Both the position numbers and the translations under genes were made by a program. Below are positions 41,580 through 50,331 of a DNA stretch of 64,000 nucleotides, in pieces. The stretch's first letter is position 1; each line of letters opens with the position of its first letter. The DNA is from SXRF01 sp039808985 (GTDB lineage Bacteria > Pseudomonadota > Alphaproteobacteria > Rickettsiales > SXRF01): the NCBI GenBank assembly GCA_039808985.1, contig JBDHUC010000003.1, positions 1 through 64,000 of the forward strand, given 5' to 3'. The notes beneath the pieces are model-generated. The model saw only the letters and a program-made list of their open reading frames with translations, was not told the origin of the DNA and did no database searches.

Positions 41580-41953
41580 AAGCACCTGATTCATCTATTA
41601 CGTTGGCTTCGTCATATCCTTCACCCAGCGGCATAAGTGGACTGGGGGACAGTAAATGGCAATTGCATTTGATATTTTCCCAGCTTGTCATGCCGCCGTA
41701 TGGCGGCATCCTGCGTATTAAAAACCCCAGCCCCCGCAATAATGCGGGGCGACAGTTCTCGTCATCCTGTGAGCCGCAAGGCTGCACAGGATCTGCATCA
41801 ATAATCCTGAGATCCTGCGCAATGCTCACGCATTCGCAGGGCTACAAGAACCCCGCACCCGTTGCGGGGTCTGGCTCCGGATACCGCCGTGCGGCGGCAT
41901 GACAACATTGTCACACAGAGGATGAATGAAACACCTGATTCATCTATTACGTT
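41572..41953. repeat. Repeat-rich block bounded by 33-bp direct repeats
   Basis: This gene-free block fills most of the 41530-41946 spacer. A 33-bp sequence at 41572-41604 recurs at 41921-41953 with one mismatch. The second copy includes the stop codon of the next gene. Inside lie ATGCCGCC-gtat-GGCGGCAT (41690-41709), a CCTGCGCAATGC hairpin missing one base (41814-41840), and ATACCGCC-gtgc-GGCGGCAT (41881-41900). Positions 41761-41820 closely match 56643-56704. It looks like nested repeat insertions. No coding frame is convincing. Confidence 0.8.
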
Positions 41954-43845
41954 TTCTCCTCAAAAACTATACGCGATGCCGGAAAAAACACTATATGGCT
42001 GTGTATTTCGCCGTCAGCAGGCTCAGAATGAAGGGCGCCGCCATGCAATAATATAAGCGTTTTTGCAAGCTCAAGACGCAGGTCTATGGGTTCTGACATC
42101 AAGGCAAAATGATTGCCTCCTTCATTGTATGGGGTTGGCGCAAATAATTTTTCGGCAATGGTGGAGAGCTTCTCTTGTGGCTGCGCCTCGGATTTTGAAT
42201 TTTTAATTACAAGCGCAAAAAACTGGCGGCCATGATGCTCACTGATTATTTCAGGCTCGATGGTTATTACGCTTTCCCGCACAGAATAATCGAGAATAAT
42301 AAGCAACAGATTGCTTATTATCTGCTGCATGCGAAACTCATCGGCCAGAAGATGCGGCAACTGATCATGCCCCTTTATTCTCACGCTTACACCGGCAGCT
42401 TCCAGCCTGTCGCTTAGCTGGCGGATTACAGAGGAAGCCACATTGGTTATATCCAATGATTTTTCCTGCAGGTCAATATAACCTATTTCGGATTTCGCAT
42501 GGAGGATTATGTCCTGTATTTTACCAACCAGTTGATTGCCAATACTGAATATATCGGCAGAATACTGACGGTATTTACGGTTTTCTATCGCGCCATAAAT
42601 CTGGTCTTTAAGCACCTGGGCAAAGCCTATTATATTATTCACCGGCAGGCGCATCTCCTGTACTATATAGGCAAGGAATTCAGACTTGCTGCGCATGTTT
42701 ATCTCGGCATTTTCCTTAGCTTTTTTGAGCAGGAACATTTTGTTGCGAAGCTCGCTTTCGATGCGTTTATTTTCTTCGATATAACGGCTTACCTGCTGCA
42801 CCTGCGCTGCCAGCGCCTCGATCTCAACCGGGCCATTCTTGGGAATAGGCACAAATTTTTCCCCACGGGTTATGGAGGCTACCAGCTCGGTCATATCTAA
42901 AACCGGATTTATCACACGTACACGCACAATCCACAAAAACAGCATAAGAAAAACAGCAACTGAAAGTATCATCAGCAGCCGCGCCCAGAGAAGGGCCCGA
43001 ACTGTCTCATCGCTGTAATTAGCGTCATAACCCATCATCACGATATAGGGATAGTTTTCCGATACTCGGTAATAGGCATAAATACCGGTGCCCCATAAAA
43101 TGCTGCCTTTGGATATAAGGCCGCTTGGGTTCTTATCAAAATCTACATCAACAAGTTTTTTCGCCGGGAAATTATCGCCTATGAAATTCTTACTGTCGGA
43201 AACTTCGGTTAGGGTTACCAGGTCTTTGGTGACTACGGCGAAGCTTATTCCATCACGCTTTACCAGGCTTCTTATCTGGTCGGTAAGCACGCCAATATCA
43301 ATGCTGAGCGCTATTATGCCGATAAATTTCCCGGTATAATCGGTAATTCCCATCGCAACCGGAATCACCCAGCGCCCGGACACCCTTCCCTCTATTGGCC
43401 TTCCGATATGCATTTTCCACGAATCAGCCGCAGCCTGCTGGATAAAATCGCGATCTGATATATCCACCGGCTCTTTGAGAACGCCTTTGTTGCTGCTTAT
43501 TACAAGCTTCCTGTCGGTATCGGTCCAGGAAAAAATGCTATAGATACTATTTTTATTGTCGAAGGATTTAAGGGCCTGCGCAAGCTTGGTATAGTCACGA
43601 TTAGGATCGTTGACAATCTGGCGGCCAAGGGAAGCCAGCATGTAACTGGCATCCCCCATTTCGGTCAGGATCGTATTCTCTATACGCACCGCCTCTTTTT
43701 CAAGGTCGGTGGTTATACGCTCGGACTGGCGGTTATAGGTGCGGTAGGTCACCCAGCCGGAAATAAGCACCAGTACAAACAGGACCCCCGCCGCAAGCAG
43801 CTTGAAATCACGTGATAAAGATGGCTGGACCCAGGAATTACGCAT
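41947..43845 (-). CDS. Membrane dCache-HAMP sensor with degenerate histidine kinase module
   Basis: A 632-residue protein with membrane helices at about 16-36 and 285-307. A periplasmic double-Cache sensor domain lies between them (about 50-270, with YSIFSWTDTDRKLV and RPIEGRVSGRWVIPVAMGI). A HAMP-like linker follows (305-360). The kinase module is aligned with the neighbour at 39468 by EFLAYIVQEMRLPVNNIIGFAQVL, but the phospho-accepting His is Gln396. The N-box has lost its Asn (NLLLIILDYS) and no G1 DxGxG is present. It is therefore probably a pseudokinase acting by binding rather than phosphotransfer. The ligand is unknown. Confidence 0.85.
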   Translation of the reverse strand: MRNSWVQPSLSRDFKLLAAGVLFVLVLISGWVTYRTYNRQSERITTDLEKEAVRIENTILTEMGDASYMLASLGRQIVNDPNRDYTKLAQALKSFDNKNSIYSIFSWTDTDRKLVISSNKGVLKEPVDISDRDFIQQAAADSWKMHIGRPIEGRVSGRWVIPVAMGITDYTGKFIGIIALSIDIGVLTDQIRSLVKRDGISFAVVTKDLVTLTEVSDSKNFIGDNFPAKKLVDVDFDKNPSGLISKGSILWGTGIYAYYRVSENYPYIVMMGYDANYSDETVRALLWARLLMILSVAVFLMLFLWIVRVRVINPVLDMTELVASITRGEKFVPIPKNGPVEIEALAAQVQQVSRYIEENKRIESELRNKMFLLKKAKENAEINMRSKSEFLAYIVQEMRLPVNNIIGFAQVLKDQIYGAIENRKYRQYSADIFSIGNQLVGKIQDIILHAKSEIGYIDLQEKSLDITNVASSVIRQLSDRLEAAGVSVRIKGHDQLPHLLADEFRMQQIISNLLLIILDYSVRESVITIEPEIISEHHGRQFFALVIKNSKSEAQPQEKLSTIAEKLFAPTPYNEGGNHFALMSEPIDLRLELAKTLILLHGGALHSEPADGEIHSHIVFFPASRIVFEEKT

Positions 43846-43922
43846 TTAATAAATATATCATATAAGGATTGTAAATACATAATAGTAATAGCTTTTTTCT
43901 AATATGCAACAAAGGCGCAGGA

Positions 43923-44942
43923 TTATGAAGATTTTTTCCTGGGGCCAGGCTTTTCTTTCCGCGCAAGAGGGTGATGCTCATGCACCAGCTTGTTCAAACG
44001 CTCTCCCGCCACATGGGTATATATCTGGGTGGTGGAAATGTCGGAATGGCCAAGGAGTTCCTGGATTACCCTCAAATCAGCGCCACCTTCCAGCAGGTGG
44101 GTTGCAAAAGAATGGCGCAACGTATGTGGCGAGAATTTCTGCGGATCGATATTAGCTTTTACCGCAAGCTCCTTGAGCATAACCCCGAATTGCTGGCGGG
44201 TTATATATCCAACGGCACGATGGTATGGAAACATCCACAGCGATGTTTTCTGGTCGCCTAAAAACTCCTTGCGCACATCAAGATAGCGCGAAAGGGCTGC
44301 CCTGGCCTTATCATGCAGCGGAACCATGCGCTCCTTATTGCCCTTGCCACGCACTATCACAAAATCAACATCAACCGTGGTTTTCCCTTCGCGTACCTGA
44401 AGGGCAGAAAGCTTAAGGCTTACCAGCTCCGAAACGCGCAGGCCAGCGCCATACATAAGCTCAAGCATAGCCTGAAGGCGCAGCCCCCTGGCCGAATTAT
44501 CCTCCCTCGCCGCCTCCAGAAGCAGAAGCACATCCTGTTTTCCAAGGATTGACGGCAGGTGCCTGGGAAGCTTAGGGGAATCAATGCTGACTGCCGGATC
44601 ATCGGGCCTGTGTTTTTCACTGTATAAAAAGGAAAAAAACTGGCGCAGGACCGAAAGCTTACGGGCAATTGTGGGAGCGCTTATACCAGCCTGGCTCAGG
44701 GAAGCCAGAAATTCCTCGATACTACCAGTAGAGATTTTATTTATATGCTCACCAATATCATGGCAATATCCTGAAAACCCATGTAAATCGCGCTTGTAAG
44801 CAGCAACAGTATCAGCCGCAACAGCACGCTCAGCCACGATCATTTCGAGGAACTGCTCCACGAGCGCATCGTCTTCCTTATTGGTTTTTACTATTACTAC
44901 CGGCCTGACCATTTTTAAAAACCATGTTTGCTTTTGTTGCAT
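43923..44942 (-). CDS. xerD: Tyrosine recombinase XerD
   Basis: Site-specific recombinase that resolves chromosome dimers at dif with XerC. The 339-residue protein has a SAM-like N-domain (VEQFLEMIVAERAVAADTVAAYKRDLHGF). The catalytic residues are in LMYGAGLRVSELVSLKL (Arg), HTLRHSFATHLLEGGADLRVIQELLGH (His-x-x-Arg and His) and the nucleophile in TTQIYTHVAGERL. The C-terminus is basic. Its place divergent from aroK is standard in alphaproteobacteria, favouring the housekeeping XerD over a phage integrase. The ATG at 44942 has a GAGG upstream. 44912 is an alternative. Confidence 0.9.
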   Translation of the reverse strand: MQQKQTWFLKMVRPVVIVKTNKEDDALVEQFLEMIVAERAVAADTVAAYKRDLHGFSGYCHDIGEHINKISTGSIEEFLASLSQAGISAPTIARKLSVLRQFFSFLYSEKHRPDDPAVSIDSPKLPRHLPSILGKQDVLLLLEAAREDNSARGLRLQAMLELMYGAGLRVSELVSLKLSALQVREGKTTVDVDFVIVRGKGNKERMVPLHDKARAALSRYLDVRKEFLGDQKTSLWMFPYHRAVGYITRQQFGVMLKELAVKANIDPQKFSPHTLRHSFATHLLEGGADLRVIQELLGHSDISTTQIYTHVAGERLNKLVHEHHPLARKEKPGPRKKSS

Positions 44943-44979
44943 TATTTCTTATTTCCTCTAATTATGATAGGGAATAATA

Positions 44980-45564
44980 ATGTTTTTGCCAAAAGAAATG
45001 ACAGAAGAACACACAAACTCCGGTGGAAATTCAAAGATCATCTCGCAGCCGGTTGTGCTTGTGGGCTTGATGGGGGCCGGGAAATCAACCATCGGGCGCA
45101 GGCTGGCCAGCTCGCTTTCTGTGCCGTTTATTGATTCCGACACCGAAATAATTGAAGCTGCAGGATGCAGCATCTCCGATATTTTCGAAGGTTATGGCGA
45201 ACATATTTTCCGCGACCTCGAACAGCGCGTTATCCTGCGGCTGATGACCGGCACTCCCTGCATAGTGGCAACCGGGGGTGGCGCGTATATACAGCCTGCG
45301 ATCCGCGAAGCCATCTCGCAGAAGGCAATATCTGTCTGGTTAAAGGCTGACCTCCATGTATTGCTTGAACGCGTATCACGGAGAGATAACCGCCCGCTGC
45401 TCAAAACCGGGGATAAAAGCGAAATACTGCAAAAACTCATTGATGAACGCTACCATATTTACGCACAGTCGGACATTACAATTGACAGCAATTTCGGGCC
45501 GCATGAATCAGTGGTTGAGGATATTGTCGCGGCACTTAAGCAATGGCAGAAAAAAGATGCCTGA
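44980..45564 (+). CDS. aroK: Shikimate kinase
   Basis: ATP-dependent phosphorylation of shikimate in aromatic amino acid synthesis. The 194-residue protein has Walker A VGLMGAGKSTIGRRLA near residue 30, the shikimate-binding DSDTEI near 52, and ATGGGAYI near 98. The lid Arg region is SRRDNRPLL. AGGG about 8 bases before ATG 44980 supports this start. It overlaps aroB by 8 bp. Confidence 0.96.
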   Translation: MFLPKEMTEEHTNSGGNSKIISQPVVLVGLMGAGKSTIGRRLASSLSVPFIDSDTEIIEAAGCSISDIFEGYGEHIFRDLEQRVILRLMTGTPCIVATGGGAYIQPAIREAISQKAISVWLKADLHVLLERVSRRDNRPLLKTGDKSEILQKLIDERYHIYAQSDITIDSNFGPHESVVEDIVAALKQWQKKDA

Positions 45565-46669
45565 AATCCAGAAACTAAATGTGAAGCTTGATAAGGGCGG
45601 CTATGAGATAGTAGTTGGAGAACGCCTGCTGGCACGGGCCGGAGAATATATATCCCCGCTGCTTAAAGGCAAAAATGTAATTATAATAAGCGATAGCAAT
45701 GTAGCAAAATTATATCTGCACCGGCTTACTAATTCGCTGGAAGATGCTCATATTCGCTCACGCTCGCTGATAGTACCGCCAGGAGAAGCAACTAAAAGCC
45801 TGGAGAGCTTTTCCAGGCTTATGGAAAACCTGCTGGAGCAAAAGCCTGACCGCAGCACGGTCCTTGTTGCCCTTGGCGGCGGGGTGGTTGGTGATTTAAC
45901 AGGGTTTGCCGCAAGTGTCTTGCTTAGAGGTGTGAATTTTATACAGATACCAACAAGTTTGCTTGCACAGGTAGATAGCTCGGTTGGTGGAAAAACAGGT
46001 ATCAATTCCGGTTTTGGCAAAAACCTGATTGGCAGTTTCCATCAGCCGGTTTTAGTGCTTACCGATGTTGCAACGCTTACAAGCCTGCCCAAGCGCGAAA
46101 TGCTTTCCGGATATGCGGAAGTTGTAAAATATGGCTTTATAAGCGACCCGGAATTTTTTACATGGCTGGAAAAAAACGCAGGCGCGATGCTTGCCGGTGA
46201 CAGCGAGTTGCAGGCGCAGGCTATAATAACAAGCTGTAAAGCCAAGGCAGATATTGTCGCGGCTGACGAGAAAGAGCAAAATATCCGCGCCCTGCTTAAT
46301 TTTGGCCATACTTTTGGCCATGCGCTGGAAGCAGAAACCGGCTATAGTGACACGCTCCTGCACGGCGAAGCAGTTGCTATCGGCATGGCTCTGGCCTTTG
46401 CCGCCTCGGTAAAAATGGGAATATGCCCAAAGGAAGACTCTGACCGCGCAAAAGCCCACATGCAGGCAGTTGGGTTGCCAATTTCCCCACAGGATATACG
46501 CAAAGAGTGGAATATTGACGCGCTTATGGAACACTTCACCCACGATAAAAAAACAACTGGCGGGAAACTCACATTTATTATGACACGTGGAATTGGCAAG
46601 GCATTTATTGAAAACAACATAGACGCAGCCATCATTCGCCAGATACTTGTCGAATCCTGTAATTTATAA
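45557..46669 (+). CDS. aroB: 3-dehydroquinate synthase
   Basis: NAD- and metal-dependent cyclisation of DAHP to 3-dehydroquinate. The product is 370 residues. Seen are ALGGGVVGDLTGFAASVLLRGVNFIQIPTSLLAQVDSSVGGKTGIN near 105-150, and NFGHTFGHALEAETGYSDTLLHGEAVAIGM near 255-285 with metal-binding His residues. The ATG at 45557 overlaps the aroK stop. The frame is open far upstream inside aroK, but that part shows no family similarity and is not used. Confidence 0.96.
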   Translation: MPEIQKLNVKLDKGGYEIVVGERLLARAGEYISPLLKGKNVIIISDSNVAKLYLHRLTNSLEDAHIRSRSLIVPPGEATKSLESFSRLMENLLEQKPDRSTVLVALGGGVVGDLTGFAASVLLRGVNFIQIPTSLLAQVDSSVGGKTGINSGFGKNLIGSFHQPVLVLTDVATLTSLPKREMLSGYAEVVKYGFISDPEFFTWLEKNAGAMLAGDSELQAQAIITSCKAKADIVAADEKEQNIRALLNFGHTFGHALEAETGYSDTLLHGEAVAIGMALAFAASVKMGICPKEDSDRAKAHMQAVGLPISPQDIRKEWNIDALMEHFTHDKKTTGGKLTFIMTRGIGKAFIENNIDAAIIRQILVESCNL

Positions 46670-46670
46670 T

Positions 46671-47981
46671 ATGGATATTAAAATGGATAACGATATTATC
46701 TTTTACGGCCTTACGATTTTCCTCTTCCTGCTTATCTCGGCCTTTTTCTCGGCGGCAGAAACCGCCCTTACCGCCGTTTCCCGCGCGCGTATTTACCAGC
46801 TTGTTATGGATGGCAATAAACGCGCCCAGATCGTAAGCCGCCTGCGCAAGGAAAAAGAAGCCATGATCGGCACAGTGCTGCTTGGCAACAACGCCGTAAA
46901 TATAGCCGCCTCGGCAATTGCCACCACCCTTTCAATTCGCCTTTTTGGCAATGAGAATGGGCTGGTGCTGGTTACATTGGTAATGACCCTGCTCGTTGTT
47001 ATTTTCAGCGAGGTGCTCCCCAAAACTTATGCTATCCAGAATTCCGAGCGCGTATCGCTGGCATTCGCCCCTGTCCTCTCCCTTATGGTAAAGCTGTTCC
47101 AGCCTATCACTTACAGTATACAGTTTTTGATTCGCATAATACTTCGCTTGTTCGGGGTGGACATTACCAAATCCAACACCCTTATCTCGGCAACCGATGT
47201 AATACGCGGAACAATTGAACTTCACCACCGCGAAGGAAAGATGATAAAACAGGACCGCGATATGCTGGGAAGCATACTTGACCTTAACGACATCGAGGTG
47301 GAAAATATCATGGTCCACCGCACGGAAGTGGAAACACTCGACGCCGACCTGTCGGCTGATGAGCTGGTTAAGATGGCGGTTTCAACCATGCATAGCCGAA
47401 TACCGCTGTGGCGTGGGGAGCCGGATAATATCATCGGCCTTCTGCATGTAAAAAACCTTATCAAGATAATGCGTGAACAAAAAAGCGCGCTAACAACAGA
47501 AGCCATACTCGCCATCTGCAGCAAGCCATGGTTCATACCGGAAACCACCTCCCTGCGTGACCAGCTACTGGCATTTAGAAATAAGCGCCAGCATTTCGCT
47601 TTCGTCGTTGATGAATATGGCGCATGGCAGGGCGTTGTAACCCTTGAGGATATAATAGAAGAGATTGTTGGCGAGATAGACGATGAGCACGATGAAATCG
47701 AAAATGATATACAGAAGGTTGACGATAGCACCTATCTTATAGATGGCAGCGTAACCCTGCGCGATTTGAACAGGCATTTAAGCTGGAACCTGCCCGATGA
47801 TAATGCATCGACCATTGCAGGGCTTCTAATCCATGAAGCGCAGGAAATACCGGAAGTCGGGGAAAGCCATGAGCTTTATGGCTTTGATTGCACCGTGGTA
47901 GAAAAATCGGCAATGCAGATAACCCGTGTTAAGATGAAGAAGCGCCCTGAAACCCGCCTGCATAGCGATATAGAATTGTGA
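46671..47981 (+). CDS. CNNM/CorC-type transporter with CBS pair (HlyC/CorC family)
   Basis: About 436 residues with a DUF21 transmembrane domain of four helices (residues 5-190, with FFSAAETALTAVSRARIYQL). A CBS pair follows (IMVHRTEVETLDAD, then RQHFAFVVDEYGAWQGVVTLEDIIEEIVGEI). The C-terminal CorC/HlyC domain follows (YLIDGSVTLRDLNRHLSWNLP). The family includes Mg2+/Co2+ export proteins. Historical haemolysin names are misleading. The ATG at 46671 is 1 bp after aroB. The position downstream of aroKB is conserved. Confidence 0.93.
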   Translation: MDIKMDNDIIFYGLTIFLFLLISAFFSAAETALTAVSRARIYQLVMDGNKRAQIVSRLRKEKEAMIGTVLLGNNAVNIAASAIATTLSIRLFGNENGLVLVTLVMTLLVVIFSEVLPKTYAIQNSERVSLAFAPVLSLMVKLFQPITYSIQFLIRIILRLFGVDITKSNTLISATDVIRGTIELHHREGKMIKQDRDMLGSILDLNDIEVENIMVHRTEVETLDADLSADELVKMAVSTMHSRIPLWRGEPDNIIGLLHVKNLIKIMREQKSALTTEAILAICSKPWFIPETTSLRDQLLAFRNKRQHFAFVVDEYGAWQGVVTLEDIIEEIVGEIDDEHDEIENDIQKVDDSTYLIDGSVTLRDLNRHLSWNLPDDNASTIAGLLIHEAQEIPEVGESHELYGFDCTVVEKSAMQITRVKMKKRPETRLHSDIEL

Positions 47982-48193
47982 CGCCGCCCAGTGGAAATAA
48001 TAATAGTGAAGACGGATATATCGTGGAATATATAGTGATAGGTAATTCAGTAAAAGCTACGGCCTTCGACCCGGTAACGCTCCGTGAAGTATCGGTTGTG
48101 GGGGCGCGGGAAATGCCAAGGCAGCAACTGGGGAAACTTGCAGTAAAGAAGCTCATTTATGTGCTTAAAAAAAATAGCGGCGTTCAGGATTAA
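47978..48193 (+). CDS. DUF6898-like small conserved protein
   Basis: A 71-residue protein with VEYIVIGNSVKATAFDPVTLREVSVVGAREMPRQQLGKLAVKKLIYVLKK. This resembles a small alphaproteobacterial family (DUF6898) of unknown function that is often found downstream of CorC-type genes. The GTG start overlaps the previous stop in a GTGA. It is followed 2 bp later by the PBP1A gene. The family name is from memory of the pattern and less certain than the existence of the gene. Confidence 0.7.
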   Translation: MTPPSGNNNSEDGYIVEYIVIGNSVKATAFDPVTLREVSVVGAREMPRQQLGKLAVKKLIYVLKKNSGVQD

Positions 48194-48195
48194 TT

Positions 48196-50331
48196 ATGAG
48201 CTTTAAATCAATAATAAATAAAATACTGCCGCGTAAAAAACGCAAAAAAGGTAAAAAAAATGGCCAGACAGGCAATGGCGCAAAAACCAGCAAAGCCAGC
48301 AAAACAAAATCTTCGCCCCATTATCCTTCATACCGCGCCGCGCATAAAGCCAAGAGGCATGGTTTCTGGCCGTGGTGCAAACGCCTCATAAAAAAAACCA
48401 TAATCTACGGAACTGTTGCGGTATTGCTGTTTCTTGGATTTCTTACCCTAACCCTTCCCAATATCGACGACCTGAACAAAGTCACAAAAGTGCAGAGCGT
48501 TCTGGTAAAATCGGAAGACGGGCAGATAATCGGCAGCTTTGGTGATATTTACGGCGACTATATTAATTTCGATGAATTTCCAAAAAATCTTGTTGATGCT
48601 GTGGTTGCAACCGAGGACCGTAATTTCTACCGCCATTTCGGGGTTGACCCTCTGGGGCTTGCGCGCGCGACATTCGCTAATATTAAAGCCGGTCACGTTG
48701 TGCAGGGCGGAAGCACAATAACCCAGCAAGTGGCCAAGAATGTATTTTTAACCCCCGACCGTACCCTAATACGCAAGCTTAAGGAAATGCTCCTGGCATT
48801 TAAGCTGGAACACCGTTTTTCTAAAAAAGAGATACTCAGCATCTATTTAAACCGTGTTTACCTGGGCGCTGGCAGCTATGGGGTTGACGCTGCATCAAGG
48901 CGCTATTTCGATAAGTCAGCGCGCGAACTTAACCTTGCCGAATCGGCTATAATGGCTGGTTTGCTTAAAGCCCCTTCACGCTATGCGCCAACCAGCAACC
49001 CCACACTTTCACGCAAACGCGCCGACCAGATACTTGTTAATATGGAAGATGCCGGATACCTTACCAAAACACAATCAGACCGGGCGCGCAAAGAACTTGA
49101 AAGTGCCATGAAAGGTAAAAAACCAAATTCGCAAAGCACCTTTTATTTTGCCGACTGGATAGCTGACCAGCTCCCGGAATATATAGGAAATGTTGATGAC
49201 GATCTGGTGGTGACAACCACGCTTAAGCCTGACTGGCAGGCGATGGCGGAAAAATCCATGGCCGAAGTTATGGATAAAAGCGGGGAGAAAATGAATGCAT
49301 CGCAGGCCTCGATGATAGCCATGTCGCCAGACGGAGCTGTGCGGGTTATGATAGGTGGGCGCAGCTATGCAGAGAGCCAGTATAACCGCGCCACACAGTC
49401 AATGCGCCAGCCCGGCTCGGCATTCAAGCTATTCGTCTATCTGGCAGGGCTGGAAAGCGGAATGACACCCGACACCACAATGGAGGACGAACCCCTGTCA
49501 ATAAAAGTTGCTGGTGGCCGCTGGCAGCCACAGAACTACAACCATAAATATAACGGCACTATGACTCTTAAAGAAGCCATAAACGAATCTGTAAATACAA
49601 TAGCGGTTAGCATAAGCGAATCGGTTGGGCGCGAGAAGGTAATAAATATGGCCGAAAGGCTTGGCATAAGTTCAGATATGAAGCCGCTTCCCAGCATCGC
49701 ACTCGGCGCAACCGAAGTTAACCTGCTTGAGCTTACCAACGCCTATGCCCATCTCGCGTCAAACGGGCAGATTGTATATCCTTATGGGATAGTAGAAATA
49801 CGCACCAGCCACGATAAGCTTTTATATAAACGCTTAGATACCAAACGTGCCCTGGTACTTAGCGAAAACGTGGTTGCCATGATGAATGAACTGCTTATGG
49901 GAGTTATAAATAACGGAACCGGAAGGGCAGCGAGGATAGGAAGGCCGGAAGCTGGAAAAACCGGGACAACATCTGATTATAAAGACGCATGGTTCATCGG
50001 GTATACGCCTGACCTGGTTGCCGGTGTATGGGTTGGCAACGATGATAACGACCCGATGAAAAAAGTAACCGGGGGAACACTTCCGGCCTCGATCTGGCAT
50101 GGGTTCATGCAGGCTGCTCTTGCCAAAACCCCGGCGTCAAACCTGCCAACCGAGCGCAGCTTCTTTGCAGCACCTGCGGTTAATAACAACCCTCAGGATA
50201 CGACATATGAGATGCAGGATTCGGAGGTTTCCGAGGGTACTGAACCAGCTATGCCACCACCTAAGAAAGAAAATAAAAAGGATGTTGAACTTGGCGACTC
50301 ATTCTGGAAAAAACTACAGGGATTGCGCTAG
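48196..50331 (+). CDS. Penicillin-binding protein 1A family bifunctional transglycosylase/transpeptidase
   Basis: Class A PBP of 711 residues that polymerises and cross-links peptidoglycan. A strongly basic N-terminal tail (residues 9-65, rich in Lys) precedes one membrane helix (about 68-87). The GT51 domain has VVATEDRNFYRHFGVD, QGGSTITQQVAKN and KKEILSIYLNRVYLG. The transpeptidase has SxxK in RQPGSAFKLF, SxN in ESVNTIAV and KTGTTSDYKDAWF. The C-terminus is acidic and Pro/Lys-rich. It begins 2 bp after the DUF6898-like gene. It is shorter than enterobacterial PBP1a, lacking the long OB insert. Confidence 0.94.
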   Translation: MSFKSIINKILPRKKRKKGKKNGQTGNGAKTSKASKTKSSPHYPSYRAAHKAKRHGFWPWCKRLIKKTIIYGTVAVLLFLGFLTLTLPNIDDLNKVTKVQSVLVKSEDGQIIGSFGDIYGDYINFDEFPKNLVDAVVATEDRNFYRHFGVDPLGLARATFANIKAGHVVQGGSTITQQVAKNVFLTPDRTLIRKLKEMLLAFKLEHRFSKKEILSIYLNRVYLGAGSYGVDAASRRYFDKSARELNLAESAIMAGLLKAPSRYAPTSNPTLSRKRADQILVNMEDAGYLTKTQSDRARKELESAMKGKKPNSQSTFYFADWIADQLPEYIGNVDDDLVVTTTLKPDWQAMAEKSMAEVMDKSGEKMNASQASMIAMSPDGAVRVMIGGRSYAESQYNRATQSMRQPGSAFKLFVYLAGLESGMTPDTTMEDEPLSIKVAGGRWQPQNYNHKYNGTMTLKEAINESVNTIAVSISESVGREKVINMAERLGISSDMKPLPSIALGATEVNLLELTNAYAHLASNGQIVYPYGIVEIRTSHDKLLYKRLDTKRALVLSENVVAMMNELLMGVINNGTGRAARIGRPEAGKTGTTSDYKDAWFIGYTPDLVAGVWVGNDDNDPMKKVTGGTLPASIWHGFMQAALAKTPASNLPTERSFFAAPAVNNNPQDTTYEMQDSEVSEGTEPAMPPPKKENKKDVELGDSFWKKLQGLR

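Noticed and set aside
41573..41902. Plus-strand frame of 109 codons in the spacer after COQ9
   Set aside because: It runs through the palindromic repeats and encodes repeat-derived sequence. No family or start signal.
43923..44942. Phage or island integrase
   Set aside because: The gene is divergent from aroK as XerD usually is, with no flanking att repeats, tRNA or phage genes.
45356..45556. Extended N-terminus for aroB
   Set aside because: The frame is open, but this part overlaps aroK and has no similarity to 3-dehydroquinate synthase. The internal ATG at 45557 fits the family.
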